Assembly (NCBI GenBank): GCA_963814165.1 | Contig: CAWFBW010000002.1 | Span: 1-64,000, forward strand | Direction of reading: 5' to 3' | From: DASRAA01 sp963814165 | GTDB lineage: Bacteria > Acidobacteriota > Terriglobia > Terriglobales > Acidobacteriaceae | Length of the DNA: 64,000 nucleotides | Shown: one piece after another, positions 39,579 to 48,808 of the stretch | How positions within the stretch are numbered: the stretch's first letter is position 1 | Layout: each line of letters begins with the position of its first letter | Notes under the pieces: model-generated | Database searches by the model: none | What the model saw: the letters and a program-made list of their open reading frames with translations, nothing else | Told to the model about the DNA's origin: nothing | Program-made: the position numbers and the translations under genes

Positions 39579-39922
39579 GTATGAAAGCAAGCACCCGGCA
39601 AGTCGATGGCGTCACCATCGTTGACTTGAGCGGGCGAATCACCCTCGGCGAAGGCAGCGTAGTTTTGCGCGACACCATCAAAGACCTGCTTGGCAAGGGC
39701 GCAAAGAGCATTCTCCTGAATCTTGGCGATGTCAGCTACATTGACAGCTCGGGTATCGGTGAACTGGTCAGCGCGTTTACCTCGGTTCAACGTCAGGGCG
39801 GCGAATTGAAACTGCTGCACCTCACCAAGAAGGTGCACGACCTGCTCCAGATCACCAAGCTCTACACGGTATTCGACGTGCAGGAAGACGAGCCTAACGC
39901 AATTAAGTCGTTCACAAAGTAA
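39575..39922 (+). CDS. STAS-domain anti-anti-sigma factor (RsbV-like)
   Basis: 115 aa from GTG 39575, seven bases after AGGAGG; an ATG at 39581 is less well placed. The STAS fold carries the phosphorylatable serine in YIDSSGIGELVS. It should be phosphorylated by the neighbouring kinase and in its dephosphorylated state release the kinase's target. Overlap by four bases (GTGA) indicates coupled translation. A good terminator follows, so the module is a two-gene operon. Confidence 0.9.
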   Translation: MSMKASTRQVDGVTIVDLSGRITLGEGSVVLRDTIKDLLGKGAKSILLNLGDVSYIDSSGIGELVSAFTSVQRQGGELKLLHLTKKVHDLLQITKLYTVFDVQEDEPNAIKSFTK

Positions 39923-39961
39923 GCTGCGTCCGTCCGTCACGGACGTAGCTCAAGACGCTCG

Positions 39962-40001
39962 AACGCCTTTTCGCCTGCGCGAAAGGGCGTTTGCTTCTTT
40001 T
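39962..40001 (+). terminator. Rho-independent terminator after the STAS gene
   Basis: AACGCCTTTTCGC (39962-39974) and GCGAAAGGGCGTT (39979-39991) form a 13-pair stem with a CTGC loop and one wobble, followed by TGCTTCTTTTG. Confidence 0.8.
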
Positions 40002-40110
40002 GTCGCCAGCCTCTGATTGTTCCCTGCCTTAGAGCAGTTTCAGGGCCGGTGTATAGGGTGGCGCACCGCTTCGCAGGTTGCCGAAAAACTCGCTTTTGAT
40101 CGTGTTTTGA

Positions 40111-40178
40111 AGGGGCGCAGCTTTAGCTGCGCCGTACAGGTCCTTTGTTTTCGGTGCGCCGAGCGGACTTTAGTCCGC
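40111..40178. repeat. Pair of TTTA-centred palindromes
   Basis: GGCGCAGC-TTTA-GCTGCGCC (40114-40133) and GCGGACT-TT-AGTCCGC (40163-40178). The first matches 48655-48674 almost exactly; both belong to the palindrome family seen between many genes here. Confidence 0.75.
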
Positions 40179-40366
40179 GAGGCGTAGTCTCTTCAGACTT
40201 TTTCAGCAGCCTCTTCAGCGGTGCATTTGGAACACTCGAACGACCCAGGCTTTAGCCGCTGAGGTAGTTCGACCTTGGCGCTAAGGCGCAATCGAAGATT
40301 GCCGGCCTTGCTGCAAGCCTGAAGACATGCTCCACGCGTCGCCAATACACCCGGATTGAAACCGCC

Positions 40367-41602
40367 CTAAAGCCAGGTCCAGCGCGGCTGTTCGCGCAGA
40401 AAGGCGCGCAGTTCACCCAGGGGGTAGCGGGTGCCACGCCACTCCACTCCGCCGCGTACAAGAGTCAAGGCCATCGAACGCACCAGCGCATAGCAGAACA
40501 ACAGCGCTCCTATCGGATGCAGCAGCACGTAGTACGCCGGGATATCGCTGTACCACGACATTCCCACGTAAATCGCTGCCAGCGTCGCCACCGCAACCAG
40601 GTAGCCGGCCCGTGCCCAATGCGGGGCCACGGCTGCGCCGACCAAGGGCCCAACATTCACCAGGAGAATCCCGCACACCGCCATCATCGCGAACCAGGGA
40701 TTGAATCGCAGGATAGCGAAACCATTCTTGGTGAGATTCCGCACCATCCCCATTGCACCGAAGATCCAGCGCAGGCGTAGTAGGTCGCGCCCAAACACGG
40801 CGCGTTGGCGAAGCCCCTCGTGCTTCACAACTTCACCTAGCCGCATGTCGTCGAGAATTTCCAACCGCATTCGTTCGTAGGTTCCAATCCTCTCGTATGC
40901 TTCACGCCGGATCAGGTTGAACGCGCCCACTCCCACGGCATCGTGTGATTTGGGATCGGCTACTTTCCATGGCCGGCGCGCAAAGACAAATTGCGACTGG
41001 AAAAACGCCATCATCATGCGCTCGCCAACCGACTCCATCACCATCGTCGGGAACAGTACAACATGGTCGGCACGCTCCCGTTCGGCATAGACCATCGTTC
41101 GCCGCAACGCGTCAGCACGAAATACGACATCGCCATCGGTAAACAACAACCACTCCCCGGTAGCTTGCTTCCCTGCCTGCCACATCGCATGAGTCTTGCC
41201 CAGCCAACCGGCGGGAAGTTCGGTAATATGTACGACCTTCAGTCGATGATGCAGTGTCTCACCACGCTCCCGCCAATGTGTCTGCAAGTCGTTCATGATG
41301 TCGCCGGTACCGTCATCCGAGCGATCATTTACGGCGATAACTTCATAGTCGGGATAGTCGAGTTCCAGCAGCGACAGAAGTGCAGCTTCGACGTGGTCGG
41401 CTTCGTTGCGGGCCGGAACGATGATACTGACGCGTGGCACGCGACCGAGAGCATCGGCGGGCAGCGCGTCGAACTCTGCATTCGTCAGCTCCGGAATCCG
41501 CCGCATATGCAAAGCTACGGCGAACAGTCGCGACAGCCACGCCGCGCCCAGGATCACACCCAATATCCAGATCACGGAATGCGCAAGAAATCCCGCAGAC
41601 AT
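40367..41602 (-). CDS. Membrane glycosyltransferase, family 2
   Basis: 411 aa from ATG 41602, which overlaps the MFS stop (TGATG). An N-terminal membrane segment (VIWILGVILGAAWL) precedes the GT-A domain: PRVSIIVPARNEADHVEAAL, VIAVNDRSDDGT, the metal-binding DGD in LLFTDGDVVF, and an RLRW segment near the acceptor site. Three or more C-terminal hydrophobic segments follow. Related proteins glycosylate lipids or carotenoids, but no acceptor can be assigned. It is coupled to an MFS transporter, so the pair may handle the same compound. Confidence 0.85.
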   Translation of the reverse strand: MSAGFLAHSVIWILGVILGAAWLSRLFAVALHMRRIPELTNAEFDALPADALGRVPRVSIIVPARNEADHVEAALLSLLELDYPDYEVIAVNDRSDDGTGDIMNDLQTHWRERGETLHHRLKVVHITELPAGWLGKTHAMWQAGKQATGEWLLFTDGDVVFRADALRRTMVYAERERADHVVLFPTMVMESVGERMMMAFFQSQFVFARRPWKVADPKSHDAVGVGAFNLIRREAYERIGTYERMRLEILDDMRLGEVVKHEGLRQRAVFGRDLLRLRWIFGAMGMVRNLTKNGFAILRFNPWFAMMAVCGILLVNVGPLVGAAVAPHWARAGYLVAVATLAAIYVGMSWYSDIPAYYVLLHPIGALLFCYALVRSMALTLVRGGVEWRGTRYPLGELRAFLREQPRWTWL

Positions 41603-42846
41603 CAATCCGCGGTCCCTTCAGCGAGTACGTCTGGCCGCTTCTCCGCCGGCAGATGCGGAGCAAACCTCATGCCGTAGAGCAAGATGCCGCCCGACAGCGC
41701 GACCGCCACGATCATGGCAACCATTCCCATCCGTAAGTTCGTCCTATCGGAGATATACCCAATCAACAGCGGAGAGAATGCGTCGCCCAGAAGATGAATC
41801 GTGAATAGGTTCACAGCCACCGCTGTGGCTCGAATCGGCGCAGCTACTGAGTTCACCAACGCGGCATTCAACGGAGCCGTATTGAGAAGTATCAGGAACT
41901 CGCCGATGAGGATGGCGGCGTACATCGCCGTTCCCGAAAGATAGATCGCACCCACAACCGCGGGTATCGACAGAATCATGCCTGTCGCAGAGACCAACTC
42001 ATAGGCGGCTGGCGTCCGCCGCAGCAGGCGGTCGCCCAGCCAACCGCCAAGCAAAGTAGCGACGGTCCCCGCAACCACCGTCATGCCGCCAAACACCAAG
42101 TTGGCCCGGTCCAGCGAAATCCCATGGACGCGAACGAGGAACGTCGGCATCCAGACCTGCATGCCGCCTACGGCGAATGTCATCATCGCCATCCCCAGGC
42201 TCACCGTCCAATAATTCTTGTTCCGGAACAATCCAAGGATGGTGCCGCGTTCGAGGGTATTGGGCAGATGATCGCTCGCGCCGCGCTGCGGCTCCCGGAC
42301 CATCAGCATTCCCACCGCCAGCAGCAGCCCCGGGATAGCGCCGACCATAAACGGCGTCCGCCAGCCATAGTGATGCCCCAGGACTCCGCCCACCAGGTAT
42401 CCAAACGCCGAGCCCACCGGCAGCGACAAATAGAACAGCCCCATCACCCTTCCGCGGATCCGCTCCGAAAACAGGTCAGCCAGAAATGCCGGTGCAATCA
42501 CGACAAAAGTCGCCTCGCCGATTCCGACGATAAGGTGCCGCAGTAGCAGTTCGTCGTAATTGTTCGTGACCGCGGAGAGCAGTGTCGCAATGCTCCAAAT
42601 TGCCGCGCCCGCCGCCATGATCCACTTCCGGGGATAGCGGTCAGCCAGTGGTGCGATCAGGGGCGCCGCCACCATGTAACAGATGAAGAATGCAGTTGTG
42701 AGAAAACCGATTTGCGCGTCGTCGAGCTTGAACTCAATTTTGATTAACGGCTGCACCGCGAACAGCACGTTGCGATCGACGTAGTTAAAGAAATTCAGCG
42801 CCGTCAACAGCAGTAGCGCAAAGCGGGCATTGGCCTTATCGGTCAT
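41602..42846 (-). CDS. Major facilitator superfamily transporter, Spinster-like
   Basis: 414 aa with about twelve hydrophobic segments. The start NYVDRNVLFAVQPLIKIEFKLDDAQIG and the loop PLADRYPRKWIM (motif A type, D-R-x-x-R/K) match the Spinster/sphingolipid-transporter-like branch of the MFS. In bacteria these export organic acids or lipids; the substrate is unknown. The gene lies between queF and the glycosyltransferase on the same strand and is translationally coupled to the latter. Confidence 0.87.
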   Translation of the reverse strand: MTDKANARFALLLLTALNFFNYVDRNVLFAVQPLIKIEFKLDDAQIGFLTTAFFICYMVAAPLIAPLADRYPRKWIMAAGAAIWSIATLLSAVTNNYDELLLRHLIVGIGEATFVVIAPAFLADLFSERIRGRVMGLFYLSLPVGSAFGYLVGGVLGHHYGWRTPFMVGAIPGLLLAVGMLMVREPQRGASDHLPNTLERGTILGLFRNKNYWTVSLGMAMMTFAVGGMQVWMPTFLVRVHGISLDRANLVFGGMTVVAGTVATLLGGWLGDRLLRRTPAAYELVSATGMILSIPAVVGAIYLSGTAMYAAILIGEFLILLNTAPLNAALVNSVAAPIRATAVAVNLFTIHLLGDAFSPLLIGYISDRTNLRMGMVAMIVAVALSGGILLYGMRFAPHLPAEKRPDVLAEGTAD

Positions 42847-42889
42847 CGGTTGGCGGAGAATATCACGTCGGCAGCGGTCAGGCTAAGGC

Positions 42890-43288
42890 TTACTTCCGCG
42901 GCCTGGGATAGCGTGCGATCACTACTGTACCGATGCCTCCGCGCGGACGAAACTCACCTTTCACCTCGGCCCATTTTGGCTTGGTCGCCCGCACCACGTC
43001 GCCCAGCACCCGGTTAACGATGTTTTCCTGGAAGATCCCAAGATTGCGATATGACGTGAGGTATTCTTTCAGCGACTTCAGCTCCAGGCACTCTCGGTTC
43101 GGCATGTACCGAATCCACAACACCCCGAAATCCGGCAGACCGGTCTTCGGGCAGACCGAGGTAAATTCAGGCACATCAATCAAGATTTCGTACCCCGAAA
43201 ACTGGTTGGCCCAGGTTTCTATTTCGGGCAGGGGCGTCTTCAGCCCAGATTCTGCGTGTTTTTCGGTGTATCGCGTGCTTTTGGCCAT
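42890..43288 (-). CDS. queF: NADPH-dependent preQ0 reductase (7-cyano-7-deazaguanine reductase), short type
   Basis: 132 aa from ATG 43288; upstream extension to 43348 enters the repeat element and is rejected. It reduces preQ0 to preQ1 in queuosine biosynthesis. The catalytic Cys lies in FTSVCPKTGLPDFG, and the family motif binding NADPH is visible as ELKSLKEYLTSYRN. The length fits the single-domain, FolE-like tunnel-fold form (YkvM type) rather than the longer E. coli type. No other queuosine gene is in the window. Confidence 0.94.
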   Translation of the reverse strand: MAKSTRYTEKHAESGLKTPLPEIETWANQFSGYEILIDVPEFTSVCPKTGLPDFGVLWIRYMPNRECLELKSLKEYLTSYRNLGIFQENIVNRVLGDVVRATKPKWAEVKGEFRPRGGIGTVVIARYPRPRK

Positions 43289-43318
43289 TGTTCCATTGTA
43301 GCCGGTGGCGTTTATGGC

Positions 43319-43385
43319 AGAGCGGCGCTTCAGCGCCGCGTCCAGCACGGCCTGTTGAAGGGAGCCGGGTTTTAACCCGGCGGCA
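43319..43385. repeat. 67-base dispersed palindromic repeat, copy 2
   Basis: Identical to 25492-25558 except two substitutions (CACGG for CATGG, CCTGTTG for CCTCTTG). It lies between divergently transcribed queF and the adaptor gene, only 31 bases from the queF start, so it may affect either promoter. Confidence 0.88.
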
Positions 43386-43453
43386 GCTCGCCTACCTGGA
43401 GGACACAGCGACTCTGAAATTGCGCTACGCTATACTGTTCCCTTTGGACGCCG

Positions 43454-44710
43454 ATGGCCGAGTCAATTGCAAGCGAACGTACCCGGATACCCTGGAAGCC
43501 GCGCTGGATCATCACGATAGCGATGATCGCGGTCATCCTGGTCGTGGTGCTCTGGCTGTCGTTTCGCCGCACCCCGGTGCAGGTGCGCACCGCCGTCGCT
43601 TATCGCGAAGACATCACCTCCAGTATCGCCACCAACGGCAGAATTGAGCCGATCGAGAACTTCGAGGCCCACGCTCCGGTCTCGACCACCGTCAAGCGAC
43701 TGAACATAAAGCAAGGCGATTGGGTAAAAGGCGGGCAGATGCTGCTCCAACTCGACGATTCCGAGGCTCGAGCGCAATTGGCCCGGGCCCGGGCGCAAGT
43801 CAAGGGGACCGAGTCCGAGCTTTCTGCGGTCTCGACAGGCGGCACGCAGGACGAAGTCCTCACCAGCAGGAATTCTCTCGTCAAAGCGCGCGCCGATCTG
43901 GAGGCTGCCCAGCGCAACGTGCAGGCTATGCAGCGCCTCCAGCAGACGGGCGCTGCTTCGCAAGCCGAAGTTGACAACGCACGGACGCAGCTACGCGTTT
44001 CAGAAGCCAATGTTCACATGCTCGAACAGAAGCTGAATGACCGCTTCTCGAAGGGCGAAATCGGTCATGCCGAAGCCCAGGTTGCAGAGGCCCGCGCTGC
44101 TCTCGCGGCGTCTTCAGACCTTCTGCGCAACCTGAATGTGTCGGCTCCCTTCGCCGGTATGGCCTACAACCTGCCGGTTCGAAAAGATTCCTTCGTACCC
44201 GCCGGCGACCTTCTTGTAGAGGTCGCCGACCTGCATCGTGTCCGCGTTCGGGCGTATGTCGATGAGCCGGAAATCGGGCGTCTCCAAAAGGGCCAGGCGG
44301 TCGAAGTCACCTGGGATGCACTGCCCGGCCGGTCCTGGAAAGGCACGGTGGAAAACCTGCCCACCAACGTTGTGCAGCATGGAACCCGCATGGTAGGAGA
44401 AGTCACCTGCATCCTCGACAACTCCGACCTGAAGCTGCTGCCGAACACTAACGTCGCCGTTTCCATCATTCAGGCGCGTCACGATCACGCCATCACGGTT
44501 CCGCGCGAAGCCGTGCGCCAGGATTCCGAAGGCAAGTACGTCTTTCAGGTCGTAGACGGCAAGCTCAAGCGGCGTAACGTGGAAACGTCGATTTCAAATC
44601 TCACGCGAGTCGAGATCACCAAGGGCCTTCCCGATAACGCTGTGCTGGCGTTGGGCGCTGTCAACATGCAACCCCTGCGCGACGGCACTCCGGTGAAGAA
44701 CCCCACTTGA
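43454..44710 (+). CDS. HlyD/MacA-type membrane-fusion adaptor protein
   Basis: 418 aa. A cytoplasmic start, one transmembrane helix (IITIAMIAVILVVVLWLSF), then a biotinyl-lipoyl-like half (APVSTTVKRLNIKQGDWVKGGQMLLQLD). A long coiled coil (about residues 95-220) precedes the second lipoyl half (VSAPFAGMAYNLPVRKDSFVPAGDLL) and beta-barrel domains. It should connect an inner-membrane transporter with the TolC-type channel encoded two genes downstream. It heads the operon adaptor-TPR-TolC. No ABC or RND pump gene is within the operon. Confidence 0.92.
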   Translation: MAESIASERTRIPWKPRWIITIAMIAVILVVVLWLSFRRTPVQVRTAVAYREDITSSIATNGRIEPIENFEAHAPVSTTVKRLNIKQGDWVKGGQMLLQLDDSEARAQLARARAQVKGTESELSAVSTGGTQDEVLTSRNSLVKARADLEAAQRNVQAMQRLQQTGAASQAEVDNARTQLRVSEANVHMLEQKLNDRFSKGEIGHAEAQVAEARAALAASSDLLRNLNVSAPFAGMAYNLPVRKDSFVPAGDLLVEVADLHRVRVRAYVDEPEIGRLQKGQAVEVTWDALPGRSWKGTVENLPTNVVQHGTRMVGEVTCILDNSDLKLLPNTNVAVSIIQARHDHAITVPREAVRQDSEGKYVFQVVDGKLKRRNVETSISNLTRVEITKGLPDNAVLALGAVNMQPLRDGTPVKNPT

Positions 44711-45660
44711 TGAGGAGTCCTGTGCCAAAGATTGCGGCCCTGCTCCTCGCGGCTCTCAGCTGTGTTCCAATTGCCAAAGCCGCCTCACCTGAGCAGACAA
44801 TTGCCTCAGGAAACATCGATGATCTCATTCGTTCGCTCTCGGGCAGCAAAGACGCCGCTTCGCTCAATATGCTTTCACGCGCCTACTACGCCATCGAACA
44901 TTGGGATGACGCCGTGACCAACGGCGAAAAAGCGGTGAGTCTCAGCCCCGGCAGCGCGACTTATCACTGGTGGCTGGGCCGCGAATACGGCGAAAAAGCA
45001 AGCTCCGTGAATCCGTTGTCTGCCGCGTCCCTGGCCCGCAAAACCAAAAACGAGTTCGAGCAGGCCGTGAAGCTCGATCCCGGCTTGGTTCAGGCGCACG
45101 CCGATTTGGCCGAGTACTACACCGAGGCTCCCTCCTTTATGGGAGGCGGCATCGACAAGGCACGCGACCAGGCAACTCAGGTTGCCAAGTACGATCAAGC
45201 TACTTCACACTGGATCCTTGCCAAGATTGCCGAGAAGGAGAAGCGTTATCCCGACGCGGAAGCTGAACTCCAGAAAGCCATTCAGGTCGCGAAAGACCCC
45301 TCGCGATACCAGATGAGTCTTGCATCGTTCTATCGTCGTCGTTCGCGCTTTGACGACATGCAGAAAGCAATTGCCCAGGCCGTCGCGCAACCCAGCAAGA
45401 GCGCCGAGGTTTACTACAATGCGGCCAGCGAGCTCTTTCAATCGGGAAGAGATTTCCCGTCGGCTGTGCAATATTTGAAGAAGTATCTGGACTCAGGAGC
45501 CATGGTCGAGGATGCGCCGGCCTTCCGCGCCCACTACCTGCTTGGACAGTTTTACGAAAAGTCAGACAAGAGGGCTGACGCAATCGCTGAGTACAAGGCT
45601 TCGCTGAGTTTGGCTTCGGGTTTCTCCCCGGCCTCAAAAGCGCTGGGCCGGGTTCAATGA
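44710..45660 (+). CDS. Periplasmic TPR-repeat protein in an export operon
   Basis: 316 aa from ATG 44710, overlapping the preceding stop (TGATG). A GTG at 44722 with GAGGAG five bases upstream is an alternative start. The signal peptide is IAALLLAALSCVPIAKA. The remainder is built of tetratricopeptide-type helix pairs (for example LSRAYYAIEHWDDAVTNGEKAV, WILAKIAEKEKRYPDAEAEL, HYLLGQFYEKSDKRADAIAEY). Such proteins act as scaffolds. Its position between adaptor and TolC genes suggests a role in assembling or loading this envelope-spanning complex, which is inference. Confidence 0.83.
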   Translation: MRSPVPKIAALLLAALSCVPIAKAASPEQTIASGNIDDLIRSLSGSKDAASLNMLSRAYYAIEHWDDAVTNGEKAVSLSPGSATYHWWLGREYGEKASSVNPLSAASLARKTKNEFEQAVKLDPGLVQAHADLAEYYTEAPSFMGGGIDKARDQATQVAKYDQATSHWILAKIAEKEKRYPDAEAELQKAIQVAKDPSRYQMSLASFYRRRSRFDDMQKAIAQAVAQPSKSAEVYYNAASELFQSGRDFPSAVQYLKKYLDSGAMVEDAPAFRAHYLLGQFYEKSDKRADAIAEYKASLSLASGFSPASKALGRVQ

Positions 45661-45670
45661 CGAGCTTTTC

Positions 45671-47017
45671 ATGATTTCCTCCGTCGCACGGTCCAATTCG
45701 TTTGCCGCAGCGCTTCGCCGAGCGGCGTTGCGGGCGACATTACTCCTCGTAATTCCGGCCACACTGTTTGGCGCAGACGATCCGCCCGCCAATCCTCTTC
45801 GCTTCCGCACTGCCATTGAACTTGCTTTGCAACACAGCGGCGTCATGGGTATCGCTGCCGCCAATCAATTGCACTCGCGCAAAGCCTACGAGGAAGTCAA
45901 GAACCACTACCTGCCGCAACTCACAGTGGGCTCCGGCCTCGGCTACTCCTACGGGTTTCCGCTGACCCTCGAAGGCTCCGCGCCGGCGGTAGCGAACTTC
46001 ACCTCAACCCAATCGCTGTTCAACCTTTCTTTGAAAGAGTTCCTCAAGGCCGCCAAGATTGACTGGAACGCCTCTTCCTTCGACGTGCAGGACAAGCGTG
46101 CCGAGGTAATCCTCGACGCATCGCTTTCGTACGCGCAACTCGTGAATCTAAGCGGCAGGATCAGCACCCTGCTTGAAGCCCAGAAGTCCGCCGAAAAAGC
46201 GCAGTTCGTGACCGAGCAACGCCTCAACGAGGGCGTTGACAGCAGACTCGACCTCACCAAGGCGCAACTCACCGCCGCGCGCCTCCGGCTCCGCATCGCA
46301 GACGCCCAGGGCCTGCAGGACGTCTTGCGCGAGCATCTCGCCAAGCTGACGGGCTTGACTCCGGCAGAGATTCAACCCGATCCCGAGTCCATGCCGCAGC
46401 TGCCGTTAATCTCACAAGACGACAACCTCGCGGGACGCGCTGCCGAAAACAGTCCGGCCGTGAAATTGGCCGAGCAGAAGGCCGAGGCCGCGGCAGCTCG
46501 CGCCAAGGGCGAGCATAAGGCGAACATGCCTTACGCCGATATTGCTTCCCAGTACGCCTACCTGGCCCGTTTCAACAATTACGATCAGTACTTCCTCAAT
46601 TACAACGCGAACAATCTCGCGGCCGGAATCAACATCAAGTTCCCCTTCTTCAACCCGGTGCAGAAGGCCCACGCTGAGCAAGCCGACGCCGACACCGTTG
46701 TCGCCCGCAAGCAGGCTGAGCTTACTCGCAACCAGGTCAGCGAAGACACCTTGAAGCTCCAGCGCTCCCTGCGCCAGCTTCAGGCCGCCCGCGACGTCTC
46801 CAAGCTCGAATGGCAGGTTTCCCAGGGCGATTTGGACGCCGCTCAGGCGCGCCTTCAGACCGGAAATGCCAACACTCGCGACCTTCAAATGGCGGAGCTT
46901 GAGGTCAATGACAAGTACGCCGCCTACCTCGATGCCGCGTTCGAATTGACCCGTGCTGAACTGCAATTGCTCCGACTTACCGGAGAACTCGAAAATTGGG
47001 CCATTCCAGCCCCATAA
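45671..47017 (+). CDS. TolC-family outer-membrane channel protein
   Basis: 448 aa with a signal peptide (AALRATLLLVIPATLFGA). The OEP fold is shown by two internally similar halves with long Ala/Gln/Glu-rich helices (LLEAQKSAEKAQFVTEQRLNEGVDSRLDL and LEWQVSQGDLDAAQARLQTGNA) and the beta-strand parts (LGYSYGFPL, INIKFPFFNP). It forms the exit duct paired with the HlyD-type adaptor. The gap to the TPR gene is ten bases. A gap of about 100 bases then separates it from hpnJ. Confidence 0.93.
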   Translation: MISSVARSNSFAAALRRAALRATLLLVIPATLFGADDPPANPLRFRTAIELALQHSGVMGIAAANQLHSRKAYEEVKNHYLPQLTVGSGLGYSYGFPLTLEGSAPAVANFTSTQSLFNLSLKEFLKAAKIDWNASSFDVQDKRAEVILDASLSYAQLVNLSGRISTLLEAQKSAEKAQFVTEQRLNEGVDSRLDLTKAQLTAARLRLRIADAQGLQDVLREHLAKLTGLTPAEIQPDPESMPQLPLISQDDNLAGRAAENSPAVKLAEQKAEAAAARAKGEHKANMPYADIASQYAYLARFNNYDQYFLNYNANNLAAGINIKFPFFNPVQKAHAEQADADTVVARKQAELTRNQVSEDTLKLQRSLRQLQAARDVSKLEWQVSQGDLDAAQARLQTGNANTRDLQMAELEVNDKYAAYLDAAFELTRAELQLLRLTGELENWAIPAP

Positions 47018-47121
47018 ATCCCCGTTCGCTGCACCTCACAAACCGCATCTAACTATTACATTCTCAAGCGTTTCCATGTAGTCTCCTGCATCCAACAAGT
47101 GGTAAAATTAAACTCACAACT

Positions 47122-48624
47122 ATGCCTTTGAAGACGCTTTTCCTGAACCCACCCTCGTTTGAGAATTATGACGGCGGAGCCAGCTCGCGTTGGCCTGCCA
47201 CTCGCGAGATTGAGTCCTACTGGTACCCCGTCTGGCTGGCTTACCCGGCCGGAATGCTGGAAGGCTCCCGCATGCTCGACGCTCCTCCGCACCACATCAG
47301 CGCGGAAGAGACCATCGAGATCGGCAAGAGCTTCGACTTCCTAGTGCTGTTCACCAGCACGCCCGGCTTCCCCGGCGACATCAAACTCGCCGCCCGCATG
47401 AAAGAAGCCAACCCCAATCTCAAAATTTGCTTTGTGGGTCCGCACGTCACCACGCTTCCCGAAAAGTCACTCGCCGACGGCGAGGCCATCGATTTCATCG
47501 TGCGCCGCGAGTTCGACTACGCCACCGTGGAATACGCCAACGGCAAGCCGCTCAGCGAAATTCTGGGCGCGTCATACCGTGGACCCAACGGCACCGTAAT
47601 TCACAATCCCGACCGGCCGGCTGTGTCGGATCTCGACGCGCTGCCCGACGTGGTCGACGTTTACAAGCGCGACATCGATCCCCGCAAGTACAATGTGCCG
47701 TTCCTGCTCTATCCGTTCGTCGCGCTCTACACCACGCGTGGATGCCCGGCGCAGTGTACCTTCTGCCTCTGGCCGCAGACGCTCAGCGGACACCCATGGC
47801 GCAAGCGCTCCACCGACGCCGTTGCCGCCGAGATGAAGAAGGCCATGGAGTACTGGCCCTGGGTAAAAGAATTCTTCTTCGACGACGACACGTTCAACAT
47901 TCAGAAGGCGCGCACCATCGAGCTTTGCGAGAAGCTGAAGCCTCTGAAGATGACCTGGTCCTGCACCTCGCGCGTCACTACCGATTACGAAACGCTCAAG
48001 GCAATGAAAGAAGCCGGATGCCGCCTGCTCATCGTCGGCTACGAATCCGGCGACCCGCAGATACTGAAGAACGTAAAGAAAGGCGCAACCGTCGAGCGCG
48101 CTCGTCAGTTCACCAAGGATTGCAAGAAGCTCGGACTGCTCGTCCACGGCGACTTCATCCTCGGCCTGCCCGGCGAAACCAAGGAAACCATTCGCCGCAC
48201 TATCGACTTCGCCAAGGAAATCGACTGCGAAACCATCCAGGTTTCCGTGGCGCACGCTTATCCTGGCACTGAGCTGTACGACTACGCCAAAGCCAATGGC
48301 TTCATCCTGAGCGAAGGCGCGGCCATGGTCGACGAAGGCGGACACCAGGTCGCCATGATCGAATACCCCGGCCTGCCCCGCGACTACGTCATGGAGATGG
48401 TGCACCGCTTCTACGACGAATACTACTTCCGTCCCCAGGCCATCTTCCGCATCGTCCGCAAGGCGATCTTCAACAATGAGGAGCGCAAACGCCTCTACGT
48501 GGAAGCCAAGCAGTTTATGACGCTGCGCGCTGCCCGCAACAAAGCGGTCAAGGAAGCCCGCAAGATCCAGGGCACGCTGACCACAGCCGCCTCGCAAGCG
48601 GGCACCACCAGCGCCCACGACTAG
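47122..48624 (+). CDS. hpnJ: Hopanoid-biosynthesis-associated B12-binding radical SAM protein HpnJ
   Basis: 500 aa. The N-terminal B12-binding-like domain starts KTLFLNPPSFENYDGGASSRWPATREI. The radical SAM cluster motif is CPAQCTFC in TTRGCPAQCTFCLWPQT, followed by FFFDDDTFN and VGYESG. The family converts the ribosyl side chain of C35 hopanoids to the cyclitol ether (ring contraction/rearrangement of bacteriohopanetetrol) and is characteristic of hopanoid producers. No squalene-hopene cyclase or other hpn gene is present in the window. It sits alone between an export operon and the ADOP permease. Confidence 0.88.
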   Translation: MPLKTLFLNPPSFENYDGGASSRWPATREIESYWYPVWLAYPAGMLEGSRMLDAPPHHISAEETIEIGKSFDFLVLFTSTPGFPGDIKLAARMKEANPNLKICFVGPHVTTLPEKSLADGEAIDFIVRREFDYATVEYANGKPLSEILGASYRGPNGTVIHNPDRPAVSDLDALPDVVDVYKRDIDPRKYNVPFLLYPFVALYTTRGCPAQCTFCLWPQTLSGHPWRKRSTDAVAAEMKKAMEYWPWVKEFFFDDDTFNIQKARTIELCEKLKPLKMTWSCTSRVTTDYETLKAMKEAGCRLLIVGYESGDPQILKNVKKGATVERARQFTKDCKKLGLLVHGDFILGLPGETKETIRRTIDFAKEIDCETIQVSVAHAYPGTELYDYAKANGFILSEGAAMVDEGGHQVAMIEYPGLPRDYVMEMVHRFYDEYYFRPQAIFRIVRKAIFNNEERKRLYVEAKQFMTLRAARNKAVKEARKIQGTLTTAASQAGTTSAHD

Positions 48625-48650
48625 CGCCGCTTGAAAGCGACGCAGCATTG

Positions 48651-48727
48651 AAGGGGCGCAGCTTAAGCTGCGCCGTCACCACCCTTCCTGATTTGTCATC
48701 CCCCGCGGCCTTTAGGCCGCGGGGGAT
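48651..48727. repeat. Two palindromes after hpnJ
   Basis: GGCGCAGCTTAAGCTGCGCC (48655-48674), a perfect 20-base palindrome, and a 13-pair stem ATCCCCCGCGGCC with loop TTTA at 48698-48727. The first is nearly the same as 40114-40133. The second could double as a terminator for hpnJ, although no T-run follows. Confidence 0.8.
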
Positions 48728-48808
48728 CTGCTTTTCGGGGTCTTGCTTTCCCACGTGCACCTCATCGTCTGATGGTTTACATTGGCCATCGAGGCCACCA
48801 ACACCCGC

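Larger units (their letters stand above)
39923..40366. other. Intergenic region with terminator and palindromes
   Basis: 444 bases between the STAS gene and the convergent glycosyltransferase. It holds a terminator (39962-40001), two TTTA-type palindromes (40111-40178) and degenerate copies of similar elements (GGCTTTAGCC near 40249, GGCGCTAAGGCGC near 40275). No coding pattern is seen. Confidence 0.6.

Noticed and set aside
25492..43385. CRISPR array
   Set aside because: The 67-base elements are two isolated copies far apart, palindromic, with no regular spacers or cas genes.
43288..43647. Plus-strand frame across the repeat and the adaptor start
   Set aside because: It reads through the palindromic repeat and then out of frame with the adaptor protein, whose own start at 43454 is clear.
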